A DNA stretch of 38,563 bases from Betaproteobacteria bacterium (GTDB lineage: Bacteria > Pseudomonadota > Gammaproteobacteria > Burkholderiales > Burkholderiaceae). The notes under the pieces are model-generated. The model made no database searches and was not told where the DNA came from. It saw only the letters and a program-made list of their open reading frames with translations. The position numbers were made by a program, and so were the translations under genes. The stretch spans positions 1 through 38,563 of the forward strand of contig RFMZ01000257.1 in assembly GCA_009927445.1 (NCBI GenBank). The letters are read 5' to 3'. Of the stretch, positions 1-8,697 are shown in pieces; the first letter of the stretch is position 1, and each line of letters begins with the position of its first letter.

Positions 1-1
1 A

Positions 2-511
2 ATCGCTATTCCCACCATGAGTCGTGTCCAAGAAAATGTCAATCTGGGCTACTCCGAAGAAGATATTAAGATTGGATTTGGCTTAAAGCAGACTGTCGAA
101 GCCTTGCCTGGAAGTCCTGTAATGAAAGATCTTCAAGCCGGTATAAACCACGCCAAAACAGCCGGCAAAGTCGGCATCTTTGGATACTGCTGGGGTGGCT
201 TACTGACTTGGAGAAGTGCCTGTAAATTAGAGGGTCTATCAGCAGCAGTGGCATATTACGGTGGGGGCGTACCGAATGAAGCCAACCTCAAACCTTTATG
301 TCCAGTGATGACGCATTTTGCTGACCAAGATACGCATATTCCCCTGACTGCTGTAGCTGACTTTGAAAAAGCGCAGCCACAGGTTATTAATCATATCTAT
401 GCTGGACAACATGGATTTAATTGCGATCATCGGGGCTCGTATGACAAGACAGCTGCTGATTTAGCTAGGTCTAGAACTTTAAGCTTTTTTCAAACACACT
501 TGTCTACTTGA
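2..511 (+). CDS. Dienelactone hydrolase family protein (5' end outside window)
   Basis: This is the C-terminal part of an alpha/beta hydrolase of the dienelactone hydrolase (DLH) family. The reading frame is open to the left edge of the window (residues IAIPT precede the first Met at 17), and family members have a longer N-terminus, so the gene begins upstream. The nucleophile elbow GYCWGG carries the catalytic Cys (residue 58 counted from Met17). The acid is probably the Asp in FADQDTHIP and the base the His in AGQHGF. The family hydrolyses lactones or esters; classic DLH acts on dienelactone in chloroaromatic breakdown, but most paralogues have unknown substrates and nothing nearby suggests one. 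The stop is followed by about 135 bases without a gene before the next CDS. Confidence 0.88.
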   Translation: MAIPTMSRVQENVNLGYSEEDIKIGFGLKQTVEALPGSPVMKDLQAGINHAKTAGKVGIFGYCWGGLLTWRSACKLEGLSAAVAYYGGGVPNEANLKPLCPVMTHFADQDTHIPLTAVADFEKAQPQVINHIYAGQHGFNCDHRGSYDKTAADLARSRTLSFFQTHLST

Positions 512-646
512 TTCTAGACTCTGACTTACTTGTAAATCTTTTCTTACAGAATTTTCAGAAAGTCTTGATGTGAAGTTTCTAACGCAAGGAGGGTGATCTT
601 TGCTATAGTTTTCGTATTGAAATTTTCACTGAACTGAGAGACTTCT

Positions 647-1963
647 ATGGACACTCTTCTGGATACCTGGCCTTGGTGGGCTAAGGTTACACTAGTCCTT
701 TTTTTACTTGCTACCTCCGCTTTTTTCTCGATTACAGAAACAAGTATGATGGCGGCAAATCGGCACCGGCTAAAGCATCTTTCGACCAAAGGTCATCAAG
801 GCGCTAAGTTGGCGACTAATTTACTAGGCCGCACCGAAGAATTACTGTCTGTGATCTTAATTGGCAATAATGTGATTAATACCTTTGTTCCAATTTTAAT
901 CGCTGGGATTGCCCTCCACGCTTTTGGTAACAGTGGTTCAGTCCTCTCTCTTACTACAGCTTTTGTAGCATTCCTAATTATTATCTTCTGTGAGATTACC
1001 CCAAAAGTGATCGGCGCTGCTTTCCCAGATGCCATCGCTTCTAAAGTAAGTTGGATAATTCGACCTTTAGTATGGATCCTAACCCCTCTGGTTTGGTTTG
1101 TGAATCTTTTTGTATCCGCCCTTTTAAAGTTGCTGCGCTTAGATACCAAAAATAGCCCCCAGCATCGTCTATCTCCAGAGGAACTTCGAAGTCTCGTGCT
1201 TGAAACTAGCCACTTCATTCCTAGTCAGCACCGCGATATTTTAGTCAACCTCTTCAATTTAGAAAATATTACCGTTGACGATGTGATGACTCCTAGATCA
1301 CAAATGGAAACACTCGACTTATCTCGTCCTATCGATGAAGTTTTACATCAAATGGAAACCTGCTATCACCAATACCTGCCAACTACAGATCTAGATCCCG
1401 ACCGTGTAATTGGAATCTTATCTGTTCGTAAGGCTGTTTCTTTGATTGGTGGAGAAGACTTATCCCATGAACAATTTAAAGCTTTATTGAATGACCCATA
1501 CTTTATCCCGAGCGGCACCCAAGTCTTACAACAAATTCGTTTTTTTCAAGATATGCAAGAACGGATCGGTTTAATAGTTGATGAGTACGGTGTCGTCTTA
1601 GGCCTCATCACAATTGAGGATATTATTGAAGAATTGATTGGTGAATTTACTACATCTTTACCAAACCAATCTTATAAAACACAGTGGCTAGAAGATGGCA
1701 CTTATCTAGCTGCTGGTACTGCAAGTCTTCGTAATTTAAATCGCTTACTCAATCTCAAATTACCCTTAGATGGGCCAAGAACGCTCAATGGGCTTTTGTT
1801 AGAAACGCTTCAGGAAATTCCAGATAATGATCTCACCATTAAAGTGGGGGACTGTGTAATGGATATTATTCATTTTGACCAACAGTCCATTAAAACTGTT
1901 CGAATACATCAACCAAATAAAGTCGGCTTTATTTCTTCCGACATGAAGTCAGATGGAGGATGA
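647..1963 (+). CDS. CNNM/DUF21 and CBS-domain membrane protein, HlyC/CorC (YfjD-like) family
   Basis: This is a 438-residue membrane protein of the HlyC/CorC family, often annotated as a magnesium/cobalt efflux or hemolysin-like protein. An N-terminal DUF21 (CNNM) region of about 190 residues has several hydrophobic segments and the motif ITETSMMAANRHRLKHL. A pair of CBS domains follows (roughly 205-335, from VDDVMTPRSQ to LGLITIEDIIEELIGEF), then a C-terminal CorC_HlyC-type domain. CBS pairs usually bind adenine nucleotides. Mg2+/Co2+ transport is inferred from the family only. A GAGAG purine stretch sits about 7 bases before the ATG. The 3' end overlaps the next gene by 11 bases, so the protein is probably co-transcribed with pilBCD-coaE. 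Confidence 0.9.
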   Translation: MDTLLDTWPWWAKVTLVLFLLATSAFFSITETSMMAANRHRLKHLSTKGHQGAKLATNLLGRTEELLSVILIGNNVINTFVPILIAGIALHAFGNSGSVLSLTTAFVAFLIIIFCEITPKVIGAAFPDAIASKVSWIIRPLVWILTPLVWFVNLFVSALLKLLRLDTKNSPQHRLSPEELRSLVLETSHFIPSQHRDILVNLFNLENITVDDVMTPRSQMETLDLSRPIDEVLHQMETCYHQYLPTTDLDPDRVIGILSVRKAVSLIGGEDLSHEQFKALLNDPYFIPSGTQVLQQIRFFQDMQERIGLIVDEYGVVLGLITIEDIIEELIGEFTTSLPNQSYKTQWLEDGTYLAAGTASLRNLNRLLNLKLPLDGPRTLNGLLLETLQEIPDNDLTIKVGDCVMDIIHFDQQSIKTVRIHQPNKVGFISSDMKSDGG

Positions 1964-3059
1964 CCAGCGAATTATTCATCTTTGGTCCGAAACTCTCCTA
2001 GCCGCTTACTCAAAAAATGCCACAGATATACATATAGAGCCGCATCAAGACAAAACTCTTATTCGGTTCCGAGTCGACGGATCTTTGTTTGCCTTTAAGC
2101 AATTACACGCGACTCATCATGACCACCTAAGTGCCCACATCAAAGTTCTTGCTAATTTAGATATTGCTGAAAAACGGCTTCCCCAAGATGGTCGCCTGAG
2201 TTTTTATTTAAAACGAGAGAGTACCCATTTAGATTGTCGAATTGCAACTGTCCCTACCATTTACGGCGAAAAAATTGTTGTACGCCTACTCACAAATACT
2301 AACCAAACTTTACATATAGATCATCTACAATTTGATCCGTGGCAACTTCAACAAGTCAAAAATGCTCTCCTATCTGCCCAAGGACTAATCCTCATTACTG
2401 GACCAACAGGAAGTGGCAAAACATCCACCCTATATAGCTGCTTAACTTATCTTAACAATAGTACTAGAAATATTTCTACAGTCGAAGATCCACCCGAGAT
2501 TCGACTGGCAGGAATTAATCAAATTAGCCTCAACGAAAAAGCTGGCTTTTACTTTCCTAAAGCACTGCGTGCTCTACTTCGACAGGATCCTGATGTCATC
2601 ATGATTGGTGAAATTCGAGACTTTGAAACTGCTCAAATCGCTCTCCAAGCGGCACAAACTGGCCACCTTGTGCTCGCTTCTGTGCATACCAATAATAGTG
2701 TCGCAACAATCAGTCGCTTGCATCATTTGGGCTGCGAAAAGGATGTTTTAGCAAACTCTCTTCTGTTAATTACTGCGCAACGACTCGTTCGTAAAATTTG
2801 CCAGCATTGTTTGTTAGCTTCCCAGCCCTGTAATTACTGCAGCAATGTTGGCTATATTGGCCGGATGGCAATCCATGAAGTGATGCCATTTGACTTTACA
2901 ATTCGTCAGCTCATTCAAGATGGCAAGCATCTCTATAAAGCGCTTAGCCATGCAAAAGATTTGGGTATGCTAGATCTCTGGAGCCAAGGGTTGTCCAGAG
3001 TAGCGCAAGGTCTTACAAGCCAGCAAGAAATTATTGCTAAGATCGGACAAATTCTATGA
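1953..3059 (+). CDS. pilB: Short-form type IV pilus assembly ATPase (PilB/GspE family)
   Basis: This is a hexameric-type secretion ATPase that powers pilin polymerisation at the inner membrane. Visible motifs are the Walker A GPTGSGKT at residues 150-157, an Asp-box region TVEDPPE near 176-182, Walker B around DVIMIGEIRD (214-223), a conserved His in SVHTNNS, and a zinc-type tetracysteine (Cys 283, 286, 293, 296). At 368 residues it is much shorter than typical PilB (about 560): the N-terminal N1/MshEN region is absent and the protein begins at the N2 domain (KNATDIHIEP). The frame before Met1953 is the upstream gene, so no lost exon is visible. It overlaps pilC by 4 bases. GspE of a type II secretion system is the alternative, but PilD and coaE downstream favour type IV pili. 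Confidence 0.85.
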   Translation: MEDDQRIIHLWSETLLAAYSKNATDIHIEPHQDKTLIRFRVDGSLFAFKQLHATHHDHLSAHIKVLANLDIAEKRLPQDGRLSFYLKRESTHLDCRIATVPTIYGEKIVVRLLTNTNQTLHIDHLQFDPWQLQQVKNALLSAQGLILITGPTGSGKTSTLYSCLTYLNNSTRNISTVEDPPEIRLAGINQISLNEKAGFYFPKALRALLRQDPDVIMIGEIRDFETAQIALQAAQTGHLVLASVHTNNSVATISRLHHLGCEKDVLANSLLLITAQRLVRKICQHCLLASQPCNYCSNVGYIGRMAIHEVMPFDFTIRQLIQDGKHLYKALSHAKDLGMLDLWSQGLSRVAQGLTSQQEIIAKIGQIL

Positions 3060-4096
3060 ATTTAAACGATCGACTCAGCTTCACAATTCAACTGAGTACG
3101 CTTCTTCAGTCGGGTACCCCCCTATTAAAATGCCTAATCATTATTCGCTCTACAAATAATAAGTCAAAAAAACACTGGTTAGACAAGGTGATCCAAGACA
3201 TCCAAAGGGGATTATTATTATCACAAGCCCTGCGAATAGCATCATGTGGTTTTGACTCTTTTTACTGCGGATTACTAGAAATCGGCGAGCATTCAGGTCA
3301 GCTGGATACTTTACTCACTAAAATTAGTAATGACCTAATTCGTCAAGAAATGCTGCGCTCTAAGTTAAAGAAAATCCTAACCTATCCCGCCTGCGTTTTA
3401 TTCATCTGCCTAGGGATGGTAACTAGTATGCTGATTTGGGTTATACCGAGCTTTGAGCATATTTTTCAGAGTTTTTCTGCGCAACTGCCCCCTCTTACGC
3501 AATTTTTATTACACCTATCTAGGCTAACTCAAGAATATGTATTCGTTTTTATATTTAGCTTCTTCATGATCGCGCTTATTAGTTGCTATCTTTGGATACG
3601 ATCCATTAGCACCCAAAGATATGTGGATCAGTTCTTTTTAAAAATACCTATTTTTAACAAATTACTTCAGCATGTGTTGTTGGCCCGCTGGACTGCGACA
3701 ATTGCAATCCTTCAACAATCTGGCGTGCCGCTCCTGGAGGCTATGCGAATAAGTGCAAGGTGTTCCGATAACTGGGTAGTTCATGATTTGAGTGTGCGGA
3801 TATACCAATTACTGTGTCAGGGCCAAAATATTCATACTTCTGCAGTTTTATCTGACTCCAATGAACTTTTATTTGATCCAATGTCGATCCAATTACTTCG
3901 AGTAGGAGAAGAGTCTGGCAGTTTGACGAGTATGCTTAACTACCTTGCCAACTTCCATGAAAAAAAGCTGGATGAGAACTTATCTGTATTGATGGAAACT
4001 CTAGAGCCAATGCTTGTGATCATCATGGGCCTAATTGTTGGCACTATGGTAATAGCCCTCTACCTGCCACTTTTTCAATTAGGTCAAATAGTATGA
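3056..4096 (+). CDS. pilC: Short-form type IV pilus inner-membrane platform protein (PilC/GspF family)
   Basis: This 346-residue polytopic protein carries two repeated T2SSF domains. The first starts at FTIQLSTLLQSGTPLLKCL and the second at LLARWTATIAILQQSGVPLLEAM; each ends in hydrophobic segments, and the last is MLVIIMGLIVGTMVIALYLP. PilC forms the inner-membrane platform that couples the PilB motor to the growing pilus. Ordinary PilC/GspF is about 400 residues with an N-terminal cytoplasmic extension; here the protein starts almost directly in the first T2SSF domain. The ATG overlaps the pilB stop (ATGA), and the pilC stop overlaps the pilD start in the same way, so the three genes are translationally coupled. 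Confidence 0.87.
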   Translation: MNLNDRLSFTIQLSTLLQSGTPLLKCLIIIRSTNNKSKKHWLDKVIQDIQRGLLLSQALRIASCGFDSFYCGLLEIGEHSGQLDTLLTKISNDLIRQEMLRSKLKKILTYPACVLFICLGMVTSMLIWVIPSFEHIFQSFSAQLPPLTQFLLHLSRLTQEYVFVFIFSFFMIALISCYLWIRSISTQRYVDQFFLKIPIFNKLLQHVLLARWTATIAILQQSGVPLLEAMRISARCSDNWVVHDLSVRIYQLLCQGQNIHTSAVLSDSNELLFDPMSIQLLRVGEESGSLTSMLNYLANFHEKKLDENLSVLMETLEPMLVIIMGLIVGTMVIALYLPLFQLGQIV

Positions 4097-4578
4097 TGAA
4101 CCTGTATCTCTATCTTTGTATCGTGATACTGATTGCACTAGCTGTAATTGACTTCAAAACTTTTATGCTGCCTAACTATTTAACATATCCCTTTATTTTA
4201 TCTGGGCTAGCAATTAACCTTTTTAGTAGTGCTCGCCTTTGCTCACCAACCGAATCCATGATTGGCGCTATTATTGGTTTTGTAACCCTCTGGCTTTGTA
4301 ATAAAGCCTATTACCTATACGCTAAAAAAGATGGCATCGGCATGGGCGATGCTAAATTATTAGCTGGCCTTGGAGCCAATTTTGGCTGGTTATGGGTCTT
4401 TCCTTCGCTATTATTAGCTTCCATATTAGGCCTCATTGGTGGTTTAATATGGCTCAGAATGAAAGGTTTATCTACTACCGAGGCTTTTCCGTTTGGTCCT
4501 TATATTTGTCTTGTTGGCATATTATGGATTGTGGATTATCTTTTTAAATTGCGTTTATTTACCACTCTTTTTCTATAA
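4093..4578 (+). CDS. pilD: Minimal prepilin peptidase (A24 domain only)
   Basis: This is an inner-membrane aspartic protease of family A24 that cleaves the leader peptide of type IV prepilins. The two expected catalytic aspartates are visible: Asp20 in AVIDFKTFMLPN and Asp86 in GIGMGDAKLLAGLG. The protein is nearly all hydrophobic segments. At 161 residues it lacks the N-terminal region of canonical PilD (about 280 residues), which carries the cysteine motif and, in many orthologues, N-methyltransferase activity. Whether mature pilin can be N-methylated therefore depends on another enzyme or is lost (inference). It starts 4 bases inside pilC and ends 6 bases before coaE. Confidence 0.84.
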   Translation: MMNLYLYLCIVILIALAVIDFKTFMLPNYLTYPFILSGLAINLFSSARLCSPTESMIGAIIGFVTLWLCNKAYYLYAKKDGIGMGDAKLLAGLGANFGWLWVFPSLLLASILGLIGGLIWLRMKGLSTTEAFPFGPYICLVGILWIVDYLFKLRLFTTLFL

Positions 4579-4584
4579 GAATTT

Positions 4585-5247
4585 ATGCTAAATACCAACG
4601 CTCCTTTGGGTCTAGGGCCTTCTCAGCATCCCCTTCGAATCGGTCTAACTGGGGGAATTGGCTGTGGTAAGAGCTCAGTAGCCAAGGTGTTTACCGAATT
4701 AGGCATTGAGGTCATTGATAGTGATGCGATCGCCCACCAAGTGACCGGCATTCATGGTCCGGCGATTGCGGCAATTACTGCAAATTTTGGCCAGGAATTT
4801 ATCTGCGCAGATGGGTCGATGAATCGTCCTAAAATGCGGGAGTATGTATTTACCCACCCAGAAGCTCTCCAACAACTCGAAGCAATTACTCACCCATTGA
4901 TTCAACAAGCAAGTGCACAGGCCATCCAAAAAATATCTTTGAAGTCGCCAGACTATATAGTTTTAATGATACCCCTCTTATTCGAGTCAAAGAATTGGCA
5001 ACAAGCTTTTCAAAAAATAATTGTGGTTGACTGTGCTATACAAACCCAAATTGCCCGCGTCATGGCTAGAAGTCAAATGAACGAGAGCCTGATTTTGCAA
5101 ATTATTGCTAAACAAACTCCTCGTGAGTTTCGCATAAAACATGCCGATTATCTGATTGATAATGAAGGCTCACCCTCCCAACTACTGGGGCAAGTTCGCG
5201 CCATTCATGAACAACTCGTCAAAATAAGCAAAAATCCATTGTTTTAA
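4585..5247 (+). CDS. coaE: Dephospho-CoA kinase
   Basis: This enzyme phosphorylates the 3'-hydroxyl of dephospho-CoA, the last step of coenzyme A synthesis, in the cytoplasm. It has an N-terminal P-loop GGIGCGKS (residues 23-30), followed by VIDSDAIAHQV, the conserved HPLI motif, and PLLFES. The total of 220 residues is normal, though the N-terminus has about 15 residues before the usual IGLTGG strand, so a later start is possible. The motif AAGAA lies just upstream of the chosen ATG. Position between pilD and zapD matches the widespread proteobacterial order pilD-coaE-zapD. Confidence 0.93.
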   Translation: MLNTNAPLGLGPSQHPLRIGLTGGIGCGKSSVAKVFTELGIEVIDSDAIAHQVTGIHGPAIAAITANFGQEFICADGSMNRPKMREYVFTHPEALQQLEAITHPLIQQASAQAIQKISLKSPDYIVLMIPLLFESKNWQQAFQKIIVVDCAIQTQIARVMARSQMNESLILQIIAKQTPREFRIKHADYLIDNEGSPSQLLGQVRAIHEQLVKISKNPLF

Positions 5248-5264
5248 AAAGAGTTCCTCTTTTT
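5246..5264 (+). terminator. Possible weak terminator hairpin after coaE
   Basis: A perfect 8-base inverted repeat, AAAAAGAG and CTCTTTTT, is separated by the three-base loop TTC. It lies right at and after the coaE stop and ends in a T run. The stem is AT-rich, so the hairpin would be weak, but its place between coaE and the zapD promoter fits a rho-independent end of the pil-coaE transcript. Confidence 0.4.
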
Positions 5265-5312
5265 TATCTAGGTCTAAAAAAAGGTCTTTAATGTCCTTAA
5301 CGAATAAAAAAG

Positions 5313-5341
5313 TTAACTATTTGGTATATTCATCATAAAAT
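5313..5341 (+). promoter_or_regulatory. Likely sigma70 promoter for zapD
   Basis: TTAACT (5313-5318, 4 of 6 to the -35 consensus) and TAAAAT (5336-5341, 5 of 6 to the -10 consensus) are separated by exactly 17 bases in an AT-rich gap. Transcription would start about 20 bases before the zapD GTG at 5369. Confidence 0.45.
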
Positions 5342-5368
5342 AGGCTTAATTTAAAAAAATATAAGCCC

Positions 5369-6121
5369 GTGCTAGTTTACGAATATCCCTTTAATGAAAC
5401 TGTTCGCAGTATCCTGCGCTTGGAATATTTATTCCAACGCTTAGAGGTATTTCTTCAATCGGACAATCCAGAGCACCATCTAACGGCTATTTCTTTAATG
5501 TTTGACATTGGGGATGTGACATCTAGAGCAGATCTAAAATCTTCCCTATTAAAAGAACTTGAAAGGCAAAGAGCTCTTTTAGCCTCTTTTAGAACGGAAG
5601 CATCAGTTAATTCTGCGGCCTTGGAGTTAACCATTAATGATCTAGAAGATTGTCTGTCCAAACTGAATCAGTTAGTTGGTCGGCCTAATACCCTAATTAA
5701 TGAGAGTGAATGGCTCGGAATTATCCGGTCTCGGCTGAGTGTTCCGGGCGGAACAAGTCCAGTGGATGTGCCGAGCTTTTATTGCTGGCAACAACTGCCA
5801 GCAATACAACGTCGTGAGCAATTAATTGCTTACACACCGGCATTTGTAGATTGGCGAACCACTTGTAATCTTTATCTCAAGCTACTCAGGCAGGCAGGTG
5901 AAGCGCAAGGTGTTTTCTCAGAAAGTGGCTCCTTTCAACAAATGCTCTCTGGTAGAACCTATCAACTGATTCGTGTCGGAATCGAAGAGCACGACCTTAT
6001 CCCTGAGATTAGCGCTAATAAATACATGCTGTGGATCCGGTTCTTACAAAATTCCACGACCGGTAAGCCTGCCGCTATTACCCATTCATTGAACTTTCAT
6101 TTGACTCTGTGTAACCTTTAG
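5369..6121 (+). CDS. zapD: Cell division protein ZapD (DUF1342)
   Basis: ZapD is a cytoplasmic FtsZ-binding protein that cross-links and bundles FtsZ filaments at the division septum. The N-terminus LVYEYPFNETVRSILRLEYL is close to the family signature, and the 250-residue length is normal. The start used is the GTG at 5369, because the conserved region begins two residues later and no ATG lies nearby; no clear ribosome binding site is seen. The gene follows coaE as in many beta- and gammaproteobacteria. The yacG gene that often follows zapD is absent: the TAG stop overlaps the TAA stop of the convergent mutT gene (shared bases TTAG). Confidence 0.92.
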   Translation: MLVYEYPFNETVRSILRLEYLFQRLEVFLQSDNPEHHLTAISLMFDIGDVTSRADLKSSLLKELERQRALLASFRTEASVNSAALELTINDLEDCLSKLNQLVGRPNTLINESEWLGIIRSRLSVPGGTSPVDVPSFYCWQQLPAIQRREQLIAYTPAFVDWRTTCNLYLKLLRQAGEAQGVFSESGSFQQMLSGRTYQLIRVGIEEHDLIPEISANKYMLWIRFLQNSTTGKPAAITHSLNFHLTLCNL

Positions 6122-6546
6122 TTGGTTGGCCCTAAGCTCTTCAACATCTCCAAAATCGTGACGGTCGCCTCTAACAAGGGTTCAACACTTGGCGTCTCTC
6201 GATAGTTACTGAGCCAATGAAGCTTTTGCCCCTCTAATCCAGCAGGTTCTCCAGTCCATTCCTGAACAATACAAAGATGCAAGCGCACATAAGCATGCGG
6301 GTAGTCGTGTTCAATCACTTGCCATGCTCGACTTGTACCAATTTCAATACCAAGTTCTTCGCGCAATTCACGCTTTAATGCACTCGCAACCGACTCACTA
6401 GGCTCTAATTTTCCACCAGGAAACTCCCAAAAACCAGCATATGGTTTGCCAGTGGGCCGCTGGGCTAATAAGACTGCTTGATCAAAGCGGATAATGATCC
6501 CAACTGCTACCTCAGTAACATCTCGGGTATTTGTGAGCTTTGTCAT
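6118..6546 (-). CDS. mutT: NUDIX hydrolase, MutT family (8-oxo-dGTP diphosphatase type)
   Basis: This is a 142-residue NUDIX protein. The full Nudix box (G-x5-E-x7-R-E-x-x-E-E-x-G) is present, running from GGKLEPSESVAS to REELGI. The likely role is sanitising the nucleotide pool of oxidised purine nucleotides such as 8-oxo-dGTP. The frame is open further upstream (to 6624), but the Met at 6546 is chosen because it overlaps the stop of the upstream DUF815 gene as ATGA and because the protein from there (MTKLTNTRDVTEVAVGII) matches the family length. It converges on zapD with overlapping stops. Confidence 0.88.
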   Translation of the reverse strand: MTKLTNTRDVTEVAVGIIIRFDQAVLLAQRPTGKPYAGFWEFPGGKLEPSESVASALKRELREELGIEIGTSRAWQVIEHDYPHAYVRLHLCIVQEWTGEPAGLEGQKLHWLSNYRETPSVEPLLEATVTILEMLKSLGPTN

Positions 6547-7403
6547 ACATCCTGCGATCCAGCAAAGTGTCTGGCAAACTGCCACGCGACGCGTCCTGAA
6601 CGCGAACCCCTCTCCAGGGCCCAAATTAGTGCCAATGGTTCAGCTTGGGCAATAGCCTCTTCGGATTGCCCAAAATGCCTAAGCCAGTGCGAGACAATTG
6701 CTAAGTACTCGTCTTGCTTGGGCGGATAAAAAGATACCCATAAACCAAAGCGCTCAGACAAAGAGATCTTTTCTTCTACCACCTCTCCCGGATGAATCTC
6801 CCCAGAGCTGGTGTGCCGATAAGACTCGTTATCGGCCATGTACTCGGGTAACAAGTGTCTACGGTTAGAGGTTGCATAAATTAAAACATTTTCAACTTGC
6901 GCTGACAATGAGCCATCTAGAGCAGATTTAAGAGCTTTGTAGCCGGGTTCTCCATCCTCAAAGGACAAGTCGTCACAGTACACAATAAATCGCTCTGGGC
7001 GGGTTGCCAACAGTTCAGTCAGGTCCTGTAAGTCCGATAAATGCTCTTTATCTACCTCAACAAGACGAAGCCCGTCTGCAGCAAATCGGTTTAAACAAGC
7101 TTTAATAAGTGAAGACTTACCTGTTCCACGAGCCCCTGTTAATAGGACATTGTTAGCTGGCTTACCCTCAACAAAGTGTTTTGTATTGGTTAGAATTAAC
7201 TCTTTTTGACGTTCTATTGATTGCAAATCATCAAAGGATATATCCGATAAATGCTTAATTGGCTTTAAAAAGCCAATACTTCCTAAAACGCTTTGACGGT
7301 GTAACCAACGAAAAGCAAAGGTTTTTTGCCAATCTTCTGAGGTTAACGTTTTCGGAAAAAAGGCCTCTAAATGCCCAAGAATTCGGTCTAATTGATCTGA
7401 CAT
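6543..7403 (-). CDS. DUF815 family P-loop ATPase
   Basis: This is a 286-residue AAA-type ATPase of the DUF815 family. Walker A is GARGTGKSS (residues 90-98), and the Walker B-like strand is RFIVYCDDLSFEDGE. A sensor-type ATSNRRHL follows, and the C-terminus has SERFGLWVSFYPP and GSRSGRVAWQFARHF, both typical of the family. The cellular role of DUF815 proteins is not established. Position between argJ and mutT, next to secA and the dcw cluster, is common in betaproteobacteria. It is translationally coupled to mutT by a 4-base ATGA overlap and follows argJ after 27 bases. Confidence 0.87.
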   Translation of the reverse strand: MSDQLDRILGHLEAFFPKTLTSEDWQKTFAFRWLHRQSVLGSIGFLKPIKHLSDISFDDLQSIERQKELILTNTKHFVEGKPANNVLLTGARGTGKSSLIKACLNRFAADGLRLVEVDKEHLSDLQDLTELLATRPERFIVYCDDLSFEDGEPGYKALKSALDGSLSAQVENVLIYATSNRRHLLPEYMADNESYRHTSSGEIHPGEVVEEKISLSERFGLWVSFYPPKQDEYLAIVSHWLRHFGQSEEAIAQAEPLALIWALERGSRSGRVAWQFARHFAGSQDV

Positions 7404-7430
7404 ACCAGTAATTTTTAAAAGATAATTTTT

Positions 7431-8657
7431 TTAGGATCGATAGTCCGCATTGATAGAAACATATTCGTGCGAAAAATCACAAGTCCACATTGTACGTTCA
7501 ACTGACCCACGTCCTAACTCTACGCGTATTAGAATTTCAGCTTCTTGCATCACGCGCTGTCCGTCAGCCTCTTGATAATCTGGATGACGCCCCCCATTCT
7601 GAGCTACCCATACATCGCCCAAATACAACTGAACCCCGCTAACATCTAAATCTGTAATGCCCGCGTATCCAATCGCTGCCAGAATTCTTCCTAAATTAGG
7701 ATCATTTGCATAAAATGCTGTTTTAACGAGTGGTGAGTGAGCAATCGCCTCACCAACTAAACGACATTCTTCAAGTGTCTTCCCACCGGCAACCCGAATA
7801 GTCATGAATTTAGTTGCCCCTTCACCATCTCGAACAATCATCTGCGCTAATTGCAAGGCAACATCTAAAAGCATTTGCTTTAACTCGAGAAAACCTGGGC
7901 TAGTCTTCGAGTCGATCATCAAGCCACTCTGCCCTGAAGCAATCACAATGAAGGAATCATTTGTGGAGGTATCACCATCAATTGTTATTGCATTAAATGA
8001 TGCATCGGCAACTTCCTGGGTTAATTGGTGTAAGACTGATTTAGAAACTCCAGCATCCGTACCAATAAACCCTAGCATCGTGGCCATGTTCGGGTGAATC
8101 ATGCCAGCACCCTTACTAATACCCGTCATCGTAATCTCAAATCCTTCTATGACTTTTTTTTGCGAATAGGCTTTGGGTAGGGTATCCGTAGTCATAATCG
8201 TATTCGCTGCATCAAACCAGGCATGCGCTTTTAAATTCTGCTTAGCGGTTGGTAAGGCATCTACTATTTTCTGAATCGGCAACGGCTCTAAAATCACCCC
8301 TGTTGAAAATGGTAAAACTTGATCGTCACGAATTTGCAATAACTCAGCTACCGCATGGCAACTAGTGCGCGCATCACTTAAACCTTGATCACCAGTCCCC
8401 GCATTAGCATTACCAGTATTGATCACAATGGCTCGAATAGTTGGTTGCGACAACAGATGCGCTTTACAAATTTGTACTGGAGCTGCGCAAAATCGATTTA
8501 AAGTAAACACGCCGGCCACCTGACTTTTGGCGCTCAGAGTCATTAATAAAAGGTCCTTCCGACCAGCTTTTTTAATACCAGCCTGCGCATAGCCAAGTTC
8601 AATACCGGGTACCGGAAATAATTTTTCCGGATCCAAAATTGGAAGATTAACCGCCAT
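7431..8657 (-). CDS. argJ: Bifunctional glutamate N-acetyltransferase / amino-acid acetyltransferase
   Basis: ArgJ transfers acetyl from N-acetylornithine to glutamate (the recycling route of arginine synthesis). In bifunctional members it also makes N-acetylglutamate from acetyl-CoA. The precursor cleaves itself before a conserved Thr, which becomes the nucleophile: here [20 protein letters not shown], with Thr193 following Ala192. The length (408) and the C-terminal [12 protein letters not shown] are typical. The sequence AAGGTGA sits just upstream of the ATG as ribosome binding site. The gene lies 40 bases downstream of secA on the same strand and is probably co-transcribed with it. Confidence 0.94.
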   Translation of the reverse strand: MAVNLPILDPEKLFPVPGIELGYAQAGIKKAGRKDLLLMTLSAKSQVAGVFTLNRFCAAPVQICKAHLLSQPTIRAIVINTGNANAGTGDQGLSDARTSCHAVAELLQIRDDQVLPFSTGVILEPLPIQKIVDALPTAKQNLKAHAWFDAANTIMTTDTLPKAYSQKKVIEGFEITMTGISKGAGMIHPNMATMLGFIGTDAGVSKSVLHQLTQEVADASFNAITIDGDTSTNDSFIVIASGQSGLMIDSKTSPGFLELKQMLLDVALQLAQMIVRDGEGATKFMTIRVAGGKTLEECRLVGEAIAHSPLVKTAFYANDPNLGRILAAIGYAGITDLDVSGVQLYLGDVWVAQNGGRHPDYQEADGQRVMQEAEILIRVELGRGSVERTMWTCDFSHEYVSINADYRS

Positions 8658-8697
8658 TATTCACCTTTTATACTGATTCGATCTATAGACGCATTAC

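Noticed and set aside
512..646. Promoter search before the CorC-type gene (TATAGT near 615)
   Set aside because: A fair -10 is visible but there is no acceptable -35 at 16-18 bases, so I do not annotate it.
4093..4578. PilD shortened by a frameshift that hides its N-terminal domain
   Set aside because: The bases upstream code for the intact C-terminus of PilC up to the ATGA overlap, so there is no room for a lost domain.
6478..6729. Cys-containing plus-strand frame (SDCPKCLSQC) near zapD/mutT, considered as yacG
   Set aside because: It lies antisense to the DUF815 and mutT genes, on the far side of mutT from zapD, and lacks the CPxC...FCxxRC pattern of YacG.
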